DNA from: an uncultured bacterium
GTDB taxonomy: Bacteria > Bdellovibrionota_C > UBA2361 > CAKMMH01
Assembly (NCBI GenBank): GCA_927798255.1
Contig: CAKMMH010000100.1
Span: forward strand, 1 to 6,647
Length of the DNA: 6,647 bases
Direction of reading: 5' to 3'
Of the stretch, positions 1 through 6,493 are shown piece after piece. The notes beneath the pieces were generated by a model. It made no database searches. It was not told the origin of the DNA and worked only from the letters and a program-made list of their open reading frames with translations. The translations under genes and the position numbers were made by a program. Numbering within the stretch: position 1 is the first letter of the stretch; each line of letters begins with the position of its first letter.

Positions 1-419
1 CAGATTTTAATAAAGATGCTCTCGAGCAACTTGCTTCAACTTATCTTTTCTGTTCGAAAATGCAAGGACCTTGTGAGTTTATATTGTCCTCTCTTTTAGA
101 AATTGAAACATTAAGATCAATTAAAAACAATGATGTTTCTTGCTCTGGACTAAAGCAATTTTGGAAAATTTGGATTGATAATAATTATAATAAGCAACTA
201 AACTATGATTTAAAACTAGGTCTTATTGAGCGTACAAAAGAATTTAATCAAAGTAAATTGCCTAAATATGTTCAATGCGATGGTTCTGTAAAGAAAAATT
301 TCAAAAAGGATTATGTTCCAAATAAAGCTGCTATCCAAAATATTCAAAAGACCAAGAAGCTAGTTTTACTACTTGGAAAAAAATATGGTGATATTTCAAG
401 CCAATTTATGAGTGAATAG
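1..419 (+). CDS. Unrecognised protein, C-terminal fragment (5' end outside the window)
   Basis: The reading frame is open from base 3 to the TAG at 417-419 and gives 138 residues with no stop before the edge. The first in-frame ATG (base 60) therefore need not be the start. No Shine-Dalgarno-like sequence precedes that ATG (it is preceded by a T-rich stretch and TCGAAA), and the 19 codons before it read as ordinary protein sequence. I read this as the C-terminal end of a longer protein. It is lysine- and asparagine-rich, probably mostly helical and soluble, with no membrane segment. It has several scattered cysteines (in the segments LFCSKMQGPCEF, VSCSGLKQFW and YVQCDG) that do not form a recognisable metal-binding pattern. 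I do not recognise the family and assign no function. It ends 7 bp from the stop codon of the convergent HAD gene. A start at ATG 60 giving 119 residues remains possible but is less likely. Confidence 0.72.
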   Translation, partial: DFNKDALEQLASTYLFCSKMQGPCEFILSSLLEIETLRSIKNNDVSCSGLKQFWKIWIDNNYNKQLNYDLKLGLIERTKEFNQSKLPKYVQCDGSVKKNFKKDYVPNKAAIQNIQKTKKLVLLLGKKYGDISSQFMSE

Positions 420-426
420 AAAAAAC

Positions 427-452
427 TTATAAATTCTTTCTTATATTTATAA
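427..452. terminator. Possible bidirectional weak terminator between convergent genes
   Basis: TTATAAAT (427-434) and ATTTATAA (445-452) are perfect 8-bp inverted arms around a 10-nt loop. On the minus strand the arm is followed, after one G, by six T (complement of 420-425), as expected for the end of the HAD gene. On the plus strand a run of five T lies at 457-461. The stem is only A/T and overlaps the last codons of the HAD gene, so strength is doubtful, but its position between two convergent stops fits a shared terminator. Confidence 0.35.
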
Positions 453-1173
453 AATCTTTTTCACAAGGTAAAAATACAATATCACTGTTTTCTTTTAAAA
501 GCTCTTTGTCTTCTTTGTTTATATAACCCCAACCTGCATGATAATTTGTAAGCCAAGAAGGGGAATTTAGCTCATTTTTTATTTTTATTAAATTATCAAT
601 TGCATCATCAAAAAATGCTAAAGGTTGATTTTCTTTTTCATAAATAATTTTAATTTTTTCAGCTTTACTTCCTTTTTGATTTCCTGAGAAGATCTTGTTT
701 TCATCTAATTTTTTCCCATAAAATTCTAAAAGAAGGGTAATAGAGCTAACATCTTTGTTGCTTACAATATAAAAATCTTTATCTTTTAAAAATTCCCAAA
801 TTTCTTTATATGGTTTATTAAGCTCGCACCAAGCTTTAATATTTTGACTTCTAAATTGAGCTCTTTTAGAAAAAAAAGTTTCTTCTAATTTATCATGTTC
901 ATTTTTACAAGAATCATATATTTTGTAAAATATATTTCTCTCAATTAAATAAGGTTCATTTCCTTTTTCTAATTCCTCAATACAAAATTTTGCGACTATA
1001 AACATTCCTGCACCGTCCACAGGTCTAGGTCTATTAAGCCTAAAAAATTCAAAGAACTTTTCTGGAACATTTTTAGTATCAATATTAATATTTTTTATTG
1101 TACAATAACCAACGGTCGCGATTTCATCTACTGTATCAAAAAGTACGCCATCAAAATCAAAAATATCAATCAT
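427..1173 (-). CDS. HAD-superfamily hydrolase (probable phosphatase, substrate unknown)
   Basis: This 248-residue protein shows the classic haloacid dehalogenase signature. Motif I is IFDFDGVLFDT, with the nucleophile at D6 and the general acid/base at D8. Motif II is FYIVSNKD (S138), a lysine follows in GNQKGSKAEK (K170 or K173), and motif IV is LAFFDDAIDNL (D189/D190), which would bind Mg2+ with D6. The roughly 110 residues between motifs I and II fit a helical C1-type cap that sets substrate choice, as in phosphoglycolate-phosphatase-like and beta-phosphoglucomutase-like HADs. The expected role is cytoplasmic hydrolysis of a small phosphorylated metabolite; the sequence does not tell which. 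A C-terminal segment with NYHAGWGYINKED follows the core. The start is supported by TAGAGGA 10 nt upstream on the minus strand and by motif I lying only a few residues in, as is usual for HADs. The gene is divergent from the YycJ-like gene and convergent with the truncated gene, so it is probably transcribed alone. Length is normal for the superfamily and nothing is missing. Confidence 0.9.
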   Translation of the reverse strand: MIDIFDFDGVLFDTVDEIATVGYCTIKNINIDTKNVPEKFFEFFRLNRPRPVDGAGMFIVAKFCIEELEKGNEPYLIERNIFYKIYDSCKNEHDKLEETFFSKRAQFRSQNIKAWCELNKPYKEIWEFLKDKDFYIVSNKDVSSITLLLEFYGKKLDENKIFSGNQKGSKAEKIKIIYEKENQPLAFFDDAIDNLIKIKNELNSPSWLTNYHAGWGYINKEDKELLKENSDIVFLPCEKDFINIRKNL

Positions 1174-1183
1174 AATGTAAAAA

Positions 1184-1190
1184 TCCTCTA
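1184..1190 (-). promoter_or_regulatory. Ribosome binding site of the HAD gene
   Basis: Read on the minus strand the sequence is TAGAGGA, 10 nt before the ATG at 1173-1171. It is the best Shine-Dalgarno match in the window and supports that start. Confidence 0.65.
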
Positions 1191-1239
1191 TTTTAATAAT
1201 TATTACTTTTTGTTATTCTATAAAAGTATGAAAAATTTT

Positions 1240-1243
1240 AAGG
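1240..1243 (+). promoter_or_regulatory. Probable weak ribosome binding site of the YycJ-like gene
   Basis: AAGG lies 14 nt before the ATG at 1258, a long spacing. No better match lies closer. The start cannot be moved upstream because of an in-frame TGA at 1252-1254, so translation initiation may be weak or may rely on the A-rich stretch GAAAAATG. Confidence 0.4.
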
Positions 1244-1257
1244 TTAGTGCGTGAAAA

Positions 1258-2133
1258 ATGAAATGTTCAGTTTTATCTAGTGGCAGTAAAGCAAATTCTA
1301 CTTATATAGAAACACAAAACACGAGTATTTTAATTGATTGTGGACTTTCTTGCAAGAAGTGTGAAATTGCATTAAGAAACATAGGGGTAGATCCTCAAAA
1401 ACTTGACGCAATTTTTGTAACACACTCTCATTATGATCATATAAAGGGAATAAGCTTATTTAGTAAAAAGTTTCATGTGCCAGTTTATGGGACTTGTGAA
1501 ACTTTAAAATGCATAAAAGAACCTTATGAGCCAACTCTTATTAATGAATTTTCTACATATAAAGTGAAAGATTTATGTATTAGTACAGCACCTACTTTTC
1601 ATGATGCGCTAGATTCGTTGTCTTTTAAAATTTCTTCAAAAGGTCAAACGATAGGTTATTTGACCGATGTTGGTGTTACAACAGATATTTTAGAAGATTT
1701 TTTTAAAGATGTTAGCATGATGATATTAGAGTTTAATCACGACCCTATTATGCTTCAAATTTCTGATTACCCGTATCACCTAAAAAAGAGAATAGCATCA
1801 AGTTATGGACATTTATCAAATTTACAAGCAGGCGAGTTTCTAAAAAAAATTTATCATAAAAATTTAAAAGCCTTGTTCTTAGCACATATTAGTGAAAATA
1901 CTAATACAAAAGAATGCGCCTTTAATGAGGCTATGAAAGTTTTAAACCAAATTGACCCTAATACAAAGTGCTATGTTGAAGCACTTGGATATATCCCAAC
2001 AAATTTATATGATATTAGTAAAGATTTTAATAATAAAAATTTAAATAAATTATCTATAAATGAATCTTTAAATTTTGGTTCTAATTCTAGTTTAACTAAA
2101 AAAGAAAATACCGAGTACGAAATAGCAATTTAA
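1258..2133 (+). CDS. YycJ/WalJ-type metallo-beta-lactamase-fold hydrolase
   Basis: The 291-residue protein opens with CSVLSSGSKANSTYIE, the typical YycJ N-terminus, followed by ILIDCGLS. The zinc-binding motif is THSHYDH (H56, H58, D60, H61). Further candidate ligands or family-conserved positions are H115 (FHDALDS), D137 (GYLTDVG), the LEFNHDP segment near 157-163, YPYHLKKRI near 171-179, H185 (GHLSN) and H210 (LAHISENTNT). Together these match the YycJ/WalJ branch closely. The family is expected to be a cytoplasmic metal-dependent phosphodiesterase; YycJ-type proteins have been described as DNA-acting exonucleases, so a nucleic acid substrate is likely but inferred here. In Firmicutes the gene accompanies the walRK operon; no such genes are next to it here. 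Residues from about 252 to the end form an Asn/Ser/Lys-rich low-complexity tail beyond the usual end of the fold. The start is fixed: a TGA lies in frame at 1252-1254, two codons upstream. An AAGG sits at 1240-1243, rather far (14 nt) from the ATG. Confidence 0.92.
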   Translation: MKCSVLSSGSKANSTYIETQNTSILIDCGLSCKKCEIALRNIGVDPQKLDAIFVTHSHYDHIKGISLFSKKFHVPVYGTCETLKCIKEPYEPTLINEFSTYKVKDLCISTAPTFHDALDSLSFKISSKGQTIGYLTDVGVTTDILEDFFKDVSMMILEFNHDPIMLQISDYPYHLKKRIASSYGHLSNLQAGEFLKKIYHKNLKALFLAHISENTNTKECAFNEAMKVLNQIDPNTKCYVEALGYIPTNLYDISKDFNNKNLNKLSINESLNFGSNSSLTKKENTEYEIAI

Positions 2134-2139
2134 ATTAGT

Positions 2140-2161
2140 TAATAATATTAATATATTATTA
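2140..2161. repeat. Perfect A/T inverted repeat after the YycJ-like gene (weak terminator candidate)
   Basis: TAATAATAT (2140-2148) and ATATTATTA (2153-2161) form a 9-bp perfect stem with the 4-nt loop TAAT, 6 nt after the stop at 2131-2133. The nearest T-run (six T at 2175-2180) is about 13 nt further on, too far for a classical intrinsic terminator, and the stem has no G-C pair. It may still mark a transcript 3' end. Confidence 0.35.
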
Positions 2162-2217
2162 GTATATCTAGGTGTTTTTTAAGATCTTTTTTGCATATTA
2201 TAATTTGTATATACTAA
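2159..2217. repeat. Spaced inverted repeat flanking the putative promoter
   Basis: TTAGTATAT (2159-2167) recurs inverted as ATATACTAA (2209-2217), 41 bases apart, in the spacer before the giant gene. The right arm lies just after the TATAAT box. The arms could be two half-sites for a DNA-binding protein, or chance in this AT-only stretch. Confidence 0.25.
2199..2204 (+). promoter_or_regulatory. Candidate -10 box for the giant envelope gene
   Basis: A perfect TATAAT stands 77 nt before the ATG. At 17-bp spacing the -35 position reads TTTTTA, a poor match, so a sigma-70-type promoter would depend on the -10 or on an activator. The transcript would have a leader of roughly 65-70 nt. In such AT-rich DNA this could be chance. 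Confidence 0.35.
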
Positions 2218-2266
2218 CTATTGGTTTTAGCTTTTCATTAATAGTTTATTAATTTAATAGAATAAT

Positions 2267-2270
2267 AAGG
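2267..2270 (+). promoter_or_regulatory. Ribosome binding site of the giant envelope gene
   Basis: AAGG lies 10 nt before the ATG at 2281 and overlaps the in-frame TAA at 2266-2268, which excludes any longer N-terminus. The sequence AAGGTTA is shared with the site before the YycJ-like gene. Confidence 0.55.
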
Positions 2271-2280
2271 TTACGAACAT

Positions 2281-5200
2281 ATGAACAAAAAAGATTTTAA
2301 TAAAAGTCCTTTTAGTATTTTAGTAATTTCATTTTGCATAATGTTTTTTATTTTTTCGACTTGTGCTTTTTCAGATGATGATTCATGGAAAGATAATGTT
2401 CCGGATTCATTAAAGCCTTGGATAGCTTGGGTGTCAAAGGACATAAAGATAAATAAATGCCCACGAAGCTCAAGTAATTATGAAACTATGTTTTGTGATT
2501 TTATAACTTCTCTAAAAATTAATTTAGAAGGTGATAAAATTTCATTTACTCAGAATGTATTCCTTTATGAAGATTCATTTGTAAAACTTATGGGAGATAA
2601 AAGTATGCTTCCTAAGAATGTCAAGGAAGACGATGAAAATTTACCAATTATATATAAAGGGACTTATCCATATGTATTCTTAAAAAAAGGCGCACATGAA
2701 ATAAAAGGTATTGTAGATATAGAAAATAATAGCACAGAAATCACACTTCCTGAAAAAGTTGCAATTATTCAATTTAGAAAAGATGGTAATAAAGAAAATA
2801 ATATAAGTATCATAAATAATAAATTACAATTAGCAATAAAAAATGAAATGGCGCAAAATGATCAAGAAGAAACGCAAGATGAATTTAACGACAGTCTTGA
2901 TATTCAAGTAAGAAGAATTTTAGAAGATGATGTACCTTTTAAGGTTACTACTTTATTGAGAATAAATGCTTCAGGTAAAGAAAGAGATGAAAATTTCGGA
3001 AAAATTATTTTCCCTAATTCACGCATTTTTAATATAACCTCTGCTCTCCCTGTAAGATTTGATAAGGATAATAACTTTATTTTTAAAGTTAGAAGAGGAA
3101 GTTATGAAATAAAAATAGACTCGATTTTAAATGATATTCCACAAAAACTCTCGTTTTTTAAATCCTCAAAAGCTTTTCCAGACAAAGAAATATGGGGATA
3201 TACCATAAATAATGTATTAAGAACCACGCAAATTTCTGGAGTAAGAAATGTAGCACCTATTAATTTTGGTTATCCAATTAGCGATAGTAGTATGCGAGTT
3301 TATGAAATTAATGAAAATGAAAGTTTTAATATTCTAGAGAAATATAGAGCGCCTGTAATTGACGCTAAAAATGAATTAACAATTAATAGGAATTTTTGGT
3401 TAAATTTTAAAGGAGATGGCTATTTTGTTTCTGATTCATTATCTGGAAATGTTAAAAAAGAAGGTATAATGATTGTTAATAAAGATTTTCATATAGCAAA
3501 AGCTAATGTTAATAATGTAGATGTTCCTCTTTTTATTGATAAAGATACTTCAAATACAGGAATTAATTTACATCAAGGAAGTGTTAAGATAGAAAGCGAA
3601 GGAAGATACTCAAATATCAATGAGTTTACGCTAACCCCATATAGTTTTACTAAAAATAAGTCTAGTTTAACATTACATCTTCCTTCACAGTGGAAAATTT
3701 TTAATATTTCAAACATAAAAAATGATTACTATTCTTGGGTTAGTAAATGGAATTTACTTAGACTTTTTTATTTATGTTTAACATTTTGCATTATTGTTAA
3801 AGTATTCTCATTAAAACTTGGTATCGTTTCACTTATTTCAATGATTCTTGTTCATAACACAGAAGTTTCTTTGTATTTACCGTTAATACTAATCACTTTC
3901 TTTCACTTTATATCTACACTTCTTTATAATAATGAAAAGAAAAGGTTCTATTTTAATCTTTTTAATAGAATTAAAAATATTATTATTATTTTATTGCTAA
4001 TTTTTGTTCTTCCGTTTGTCATTGATGATGTTAGAAGGTCCGTATATCCGCAATTAGGATTTGATATTTCAAAGGAAAATCAAACTAATTACTATACTAA
4101 CAACATGAAAAGGAAATCTTATTCTATAAATGGTAATCAAATGGTAGGTGCCTCTAATAGAGCCCTTAGTAAAAGTTTTGGTAGCCAGGCTATGTATGAT
4201 GTGGATACTGTTACAGAGGAGGCAGAAGTTTTAGGAGTTAATGTACCAAGAGAGGAAGTGCTTATTAAGAATTCAAGTTTAGCAATTCCTACCGGATTTG
4301 GAAAACCTATGTGGAATGGTTCGACTATTGTAAAAATAAATGAAGATATAAAAGATAGTAATCAAAAAATTAAAATTACTTATTTAACTCCAACTATGAA
4401 TTTAATTATAAGTTTTTTAAGAGCAATATTTTTAGGATGGCTATTCATTTTACTTATTAATTTTACAACGTATACAAAAGTTAGGGAGTTTATATTAAAT
4501 AAATTTCCAAAGATCGTTACTTGCTTAATGTTATGCTTTGTAGGACTTTTAAGCTTTAATGTAAATAGTGCAAATGCTGATTTTCCAAGTGAGGCGCAAC
4601 TTAATGAGTTGAGAGAATATGTAAAAGCTAATGTAGATAAAGCACCAAATTGCGTTCCAACTTGTGCAAGTATTTCTTCGGGAGACTTAAAAGTTTCAGA
4701 TAAAAGTGCCTCTATTACTTTAAAACTTAATGTGATTTCAGATTCTGCATTTCCTATAATAAAAAATAGTCAAGATTATGTTATTGATGAAATTTTAGTT
4801 GATAATGACAGTATAAAAAGAGCCATCAAAACAACTGATAATAATATTTGGGTTTTCTTATATAAGGGAATTCATGATGTTAAGATAAAATTTACGTTAC
4901 AAAACTTAAATATGCCAAACTTTGTTTTTGAAAAACCGATTTCAAAACTAAACGTGAATTTATCTGGATATGAATATTTAGGACAAAGTACATTTGTTAA
5001 AGATTTTAAATTAAGAAGAGTAAAATCATTAACTGAAAGTGCTATAGAAAATGATAATAAGCAAAATGAAACAAAATTAAATCTAGAGTTATCTTCTTAT
5101 TATTTTATAGAAAAAGAATTAATATTTAACGATACTGAGTACAAACTTATTACTAAAATTTCAAAGTTTGGAAACACCAACACGGCATCAACACTTGAAT

Positions 5201-6489
5201 TAAAATTAACAAAAAACGAAAAAGTGTTAACATCAAATATAGATGTTAAAAATGATGTAGCGCGTATAGATTTTGCAAAAGGGGATAGTTATAAAACTAT
5301 AGAATCAAGACTTCCGATTGTTGATTATATTGAGCTTAAATCTCAAGATATAGATTTTGTATTTGAATCGTGGAAGGTCTTCCAAAGTGAAAGTTGGCAA
5401 GTTTCATATAAAGGTATACCTGAAATAATTAATAACAATGTTAGGTATTGGGTTCCAAGAAAAAAGGAAACGTTGTTTATTTCGATTTCGGCTATTAAAA
5501 ATGCTGATGCACCAGTAGAAACGATAACTCGTTCAGAGATTGATTATTTGTTAGCTGAAAAAGAACTTAGCGCAGAAATGAAATTTGTAATTCGTTCTTC
5601 TCAAGGTGGAAAGCATGAATTTATATTTCCAAAAGAGTTTAAACTTGAGTCTTGCTATATAAATTATAACAAGGTGCCATGTACTTCAGAAACGCAAGAT
5701 TCTTTAAAAGTTAATCTTGAATTAATACCTTCAGAGCAGACAGTTAAGCTTATGTTTAAAGCGCCTCTTAATTGGAAAACAAGGTATGTCCTTCCCAAAA
5801 TTAACACAAATATTGAATCTGTAAATTCTATTATTAAAGCAAAATTTGAAAAAAATAATGCAAAACGATTTTTGTTATGGGCAAGGGGACCAAAGATGGG
5901 AGCATGTGTGTTATTTTGGGTAACGTTTCCTATTATAATTATTTTTGCTGCAATTTTAAAATATGTATTAAAATCTTCAATCTCATTTAAAGAATGGTTT
6001 ATTCTTCTTTTAGGTTGTAGTTTACTTCAATCATACGTCGATTCATTTTTGTTAATTGTATGGTTAATATCTGGTGATTTTGTAATGAGAAAAAGATTAA
6101 GTGTGATAAATGAGATCGTAAATAGCGATGTTAATAATAGTGAAGGCAATCTTTCAGTAAGTGGTGGTAAGAAAAATAGAAATTCAGGTATAAAGGTATA
6201 TTTATTTTTCGGAATTCTTGCAATATTTGGCTTTTGTAATCTTATAAGAATTGCACTTTTAGGTGTAACTCCAAATATGTGGATTGCTGGTAATGGTTCA
6301 TATATGAATTTAACTTCTACACTTTTAGTTTGGTATGAAGATATTGTAGGTAACATTTTGCCAATGCCAGAGATATATTCAGTGAGTATTATTTACTATA
6401 AAGTGTTTATAGTTTTTTGGGCACTTTGGGGGGCATTATTTATTATTAAATATTTAACAAAAATTATTAAGAAATTAGTTAGTATATAA
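2281..6489 (+). CDS. Giant two-half envelope protein: signal peptide, periplasmic beta-rich domains and several membrane bundles (uncharacterised family)
   Basis: This 1402-residue protein starts with a Sec signal peptide (basic start, hydrophobic core about 11-27, likely cleavage after AFS near 31). Periplasmic half 1 (about 32-489) contains SLKPWIAWV, C60/C72, YVFLKKGAHEIKG (131-143), QVRRILEDDVPF and FPDKEIWGY. Membrane helices follow at about 491-510, 512-526 (uncertain), 531-549 and 564-582, then VYPQLGFD (588-595), a low-complexity loop and the TGFGKPMW motif (671-678). One helix lies at about 707-727. A second signal-like segment (741-766, ending ANA) leads into half 2 (767-1200) with PNCVPTC and WVFLYKGIHDVKI. 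At the C-terminus are RFLLWARGPKMGACVLFW (1196-1213), helices to about 1265, a hydrophilic loop, helices at about 1305-1328 and 1371-1390, and the motifs PNMWIAGNGS, LVWYED and FWALWGA. From memory, the same order of motifs occurs in large, functionally uncharacterised proteins of gamma- and deltaproteobacteria; I know of no assigned function. The start is fixed by an in-frame TAA at 2266-2268, with AAGG 10 nt before the ATG. The frame is intact throughout. Inner-membrane anchoring with large periplasmic domains is inferred. Confidence 0.9.
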   Translation: MNKKDFNKSPFSILVISFCIMFFIFSTCAFSDDDSWKDNVPDSLKPWIAWVSKDIKINKCPRSSSNYETMFCDFITSLKINLEGDKISFTQNVFLYEDSFVKLMGDKSMLPKNVKEDDENLPIIYKGTYPYVFLKKGAHEIKGIVDIENNSTEITLPEKVAIIQFRKDGNKENNISIINNKLQLAIKNEMAQNDQEETQDEFNDSLDIQVRRILEDDVPFKVTTLLRINASGKERDENFGKIIFPNSRIFNITSALPVRFDKDNNFIFKVRRGSYEIKIDSILNDIPQKLSFFKSSKAFPDKEIWGYTINNVLRTTQISGVRNVAPINFGYPISDSSMRVYEINENESFNILEKYRAPVIDAKNELTINRNFWLNFKGDGYFVSDSLSGNVKKEGIMIVNKDFHIAKANVNNVDVPLFIDKDTSNTGINLHQGSVKIESEGRYSNINEFTLTPYSFTKNKSSLTLHLPSQWKIFNISNIKNDYYSWVSKWNLLRLFYLCLTFCIIVKVFSLKLGIVSLISMILVHNTEVSLYLPLILITFFHFISTLLYNNEKKRFYFNLFNRIKNIIIILLLIFVLPFVIDDVRRSVYPQLGFDISKENQTNYYTNNMKRKSYSINGNQMVGASNRALSKSFGSQAMYDVDTVTEEAEVLGVNVPREEVLIKNSSLAIPTGFGKPMWNGSTIVKINEDIKDSNQKIKITYLTPTMNLIISFLRAIFLGWLFILLINFTTYTKVREFILNKFPKIVTCLMLCFVGLLSFNVNSANADFPSEAQLNELREYVKANVDKAPNCVPTCASISSGDLKVSDKSASITLKLNVISDSAFPIIKNSQDYVIDEILVDNDSIKRAIKTTDNNIWVFLYKGIHDVKIKFTLQNLNMPNFVFEKPISKLNVNLSGYEYLGQSTFVKDFKLRRVKSLTESAIENDNKQNETKLNLELSSYYFIEKELIFNDTEYKLITKISKFGNTNTASTLELKLTKNEKVLTSNIDVKNDVARIDFAKGDSYKTIESRLPIVDYIELKSQDIDFVFESWKVFQSESWQVSYKGIPEIINNNVRYWVPRKKETLFISISAIKNADAPVETITRSEIDYLLAEKELSAEMKFVIRSSQGGKHEFIFPKEFKLESCYINYNKVPCTSETQDSLKVNLELIPSEQTVKLMFKAPLNWKTRYVLPKINTNIESVNSIIKAKFEKNNAKRFLLWARGPKMGACVLFWVTFPIIIIFAAILKYVLKSSISFKEWFILLLGCSLLQSYVDSFLLIVWLISGDFVMRKRLSVINEIVNSDVNNSEGNLSVSGGKKNRNSGIKVYLFFGILAIFGFCNLIRIALLGVTPNMWIAGNGSYMNLTSTLLVWYEDIVGNILPMPEIYSVSIIYYKVFIVFWALWGALFIIKYLTKIIKKLVSI

Positions 6490-6493
6490 TAAA

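Larger units (their letters stand above)
1174..1257. promoter_or_regulatory. Divergent intergenic region between the HAD and YycJ-like genes
   Basis: These 84 A/T-rich bases must carry the promoters of both divergent genes unless transcription enters from further away. On the plus strand TATTCT (1214-1219) and TATAAA (1219-1224) are possible -10 boxes, but no good -35 hexamer stands at the right distance. On the minus strand TAGAAT (complement of the same area) is a possible -10. In DNA this AT-rich such matches are expected by chance, so I do not choose one. Confidence 0.3.

Noticed and set aside
60..419. Complete 119-residue gene starting at ATG 60
   Set aside because: The frame continues open to the window edge and no Shine-Dalgarno sequence precedes this ATG, so an internal methionine of a truncated gene is more likely.
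1258..2133. Calling the metallo-hydrolase RNase Z, RNase J or a beta-lactamase
   Set aside because: The N-terminal SGSKANSTYIE, the FHDA, TDVG, GHLSN and LAHISE motifs and the length fit the YycJ/WalJ branch; RNase J would be about twice as long.
3977..4000. ATT trinucleotide run as a phase-variable repeat
   Set aside because: It encodes a run of isoleucines in a membrane helix; trinucleotide changes keep frame and such runs are expected in AT-rich membrane genes.
4482..4530. Internal start of a separate second gene: TAGGGAG at 4482-4488 before the second signal-like segment
   Set aside because: The nearest ATG downstream (4528) is about 40 nt away, too far for that site, and the frame is continuous with the first half. 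A single polypeptide is the simpler reading.
6027..6356. 109-residue open frame on the minus strand
   Set aside because: It lies wholly inside the giant gene, opposite its conserved C-terminal part, has no convincing ribosome binding site and reads as the shadow of that coding sequence.
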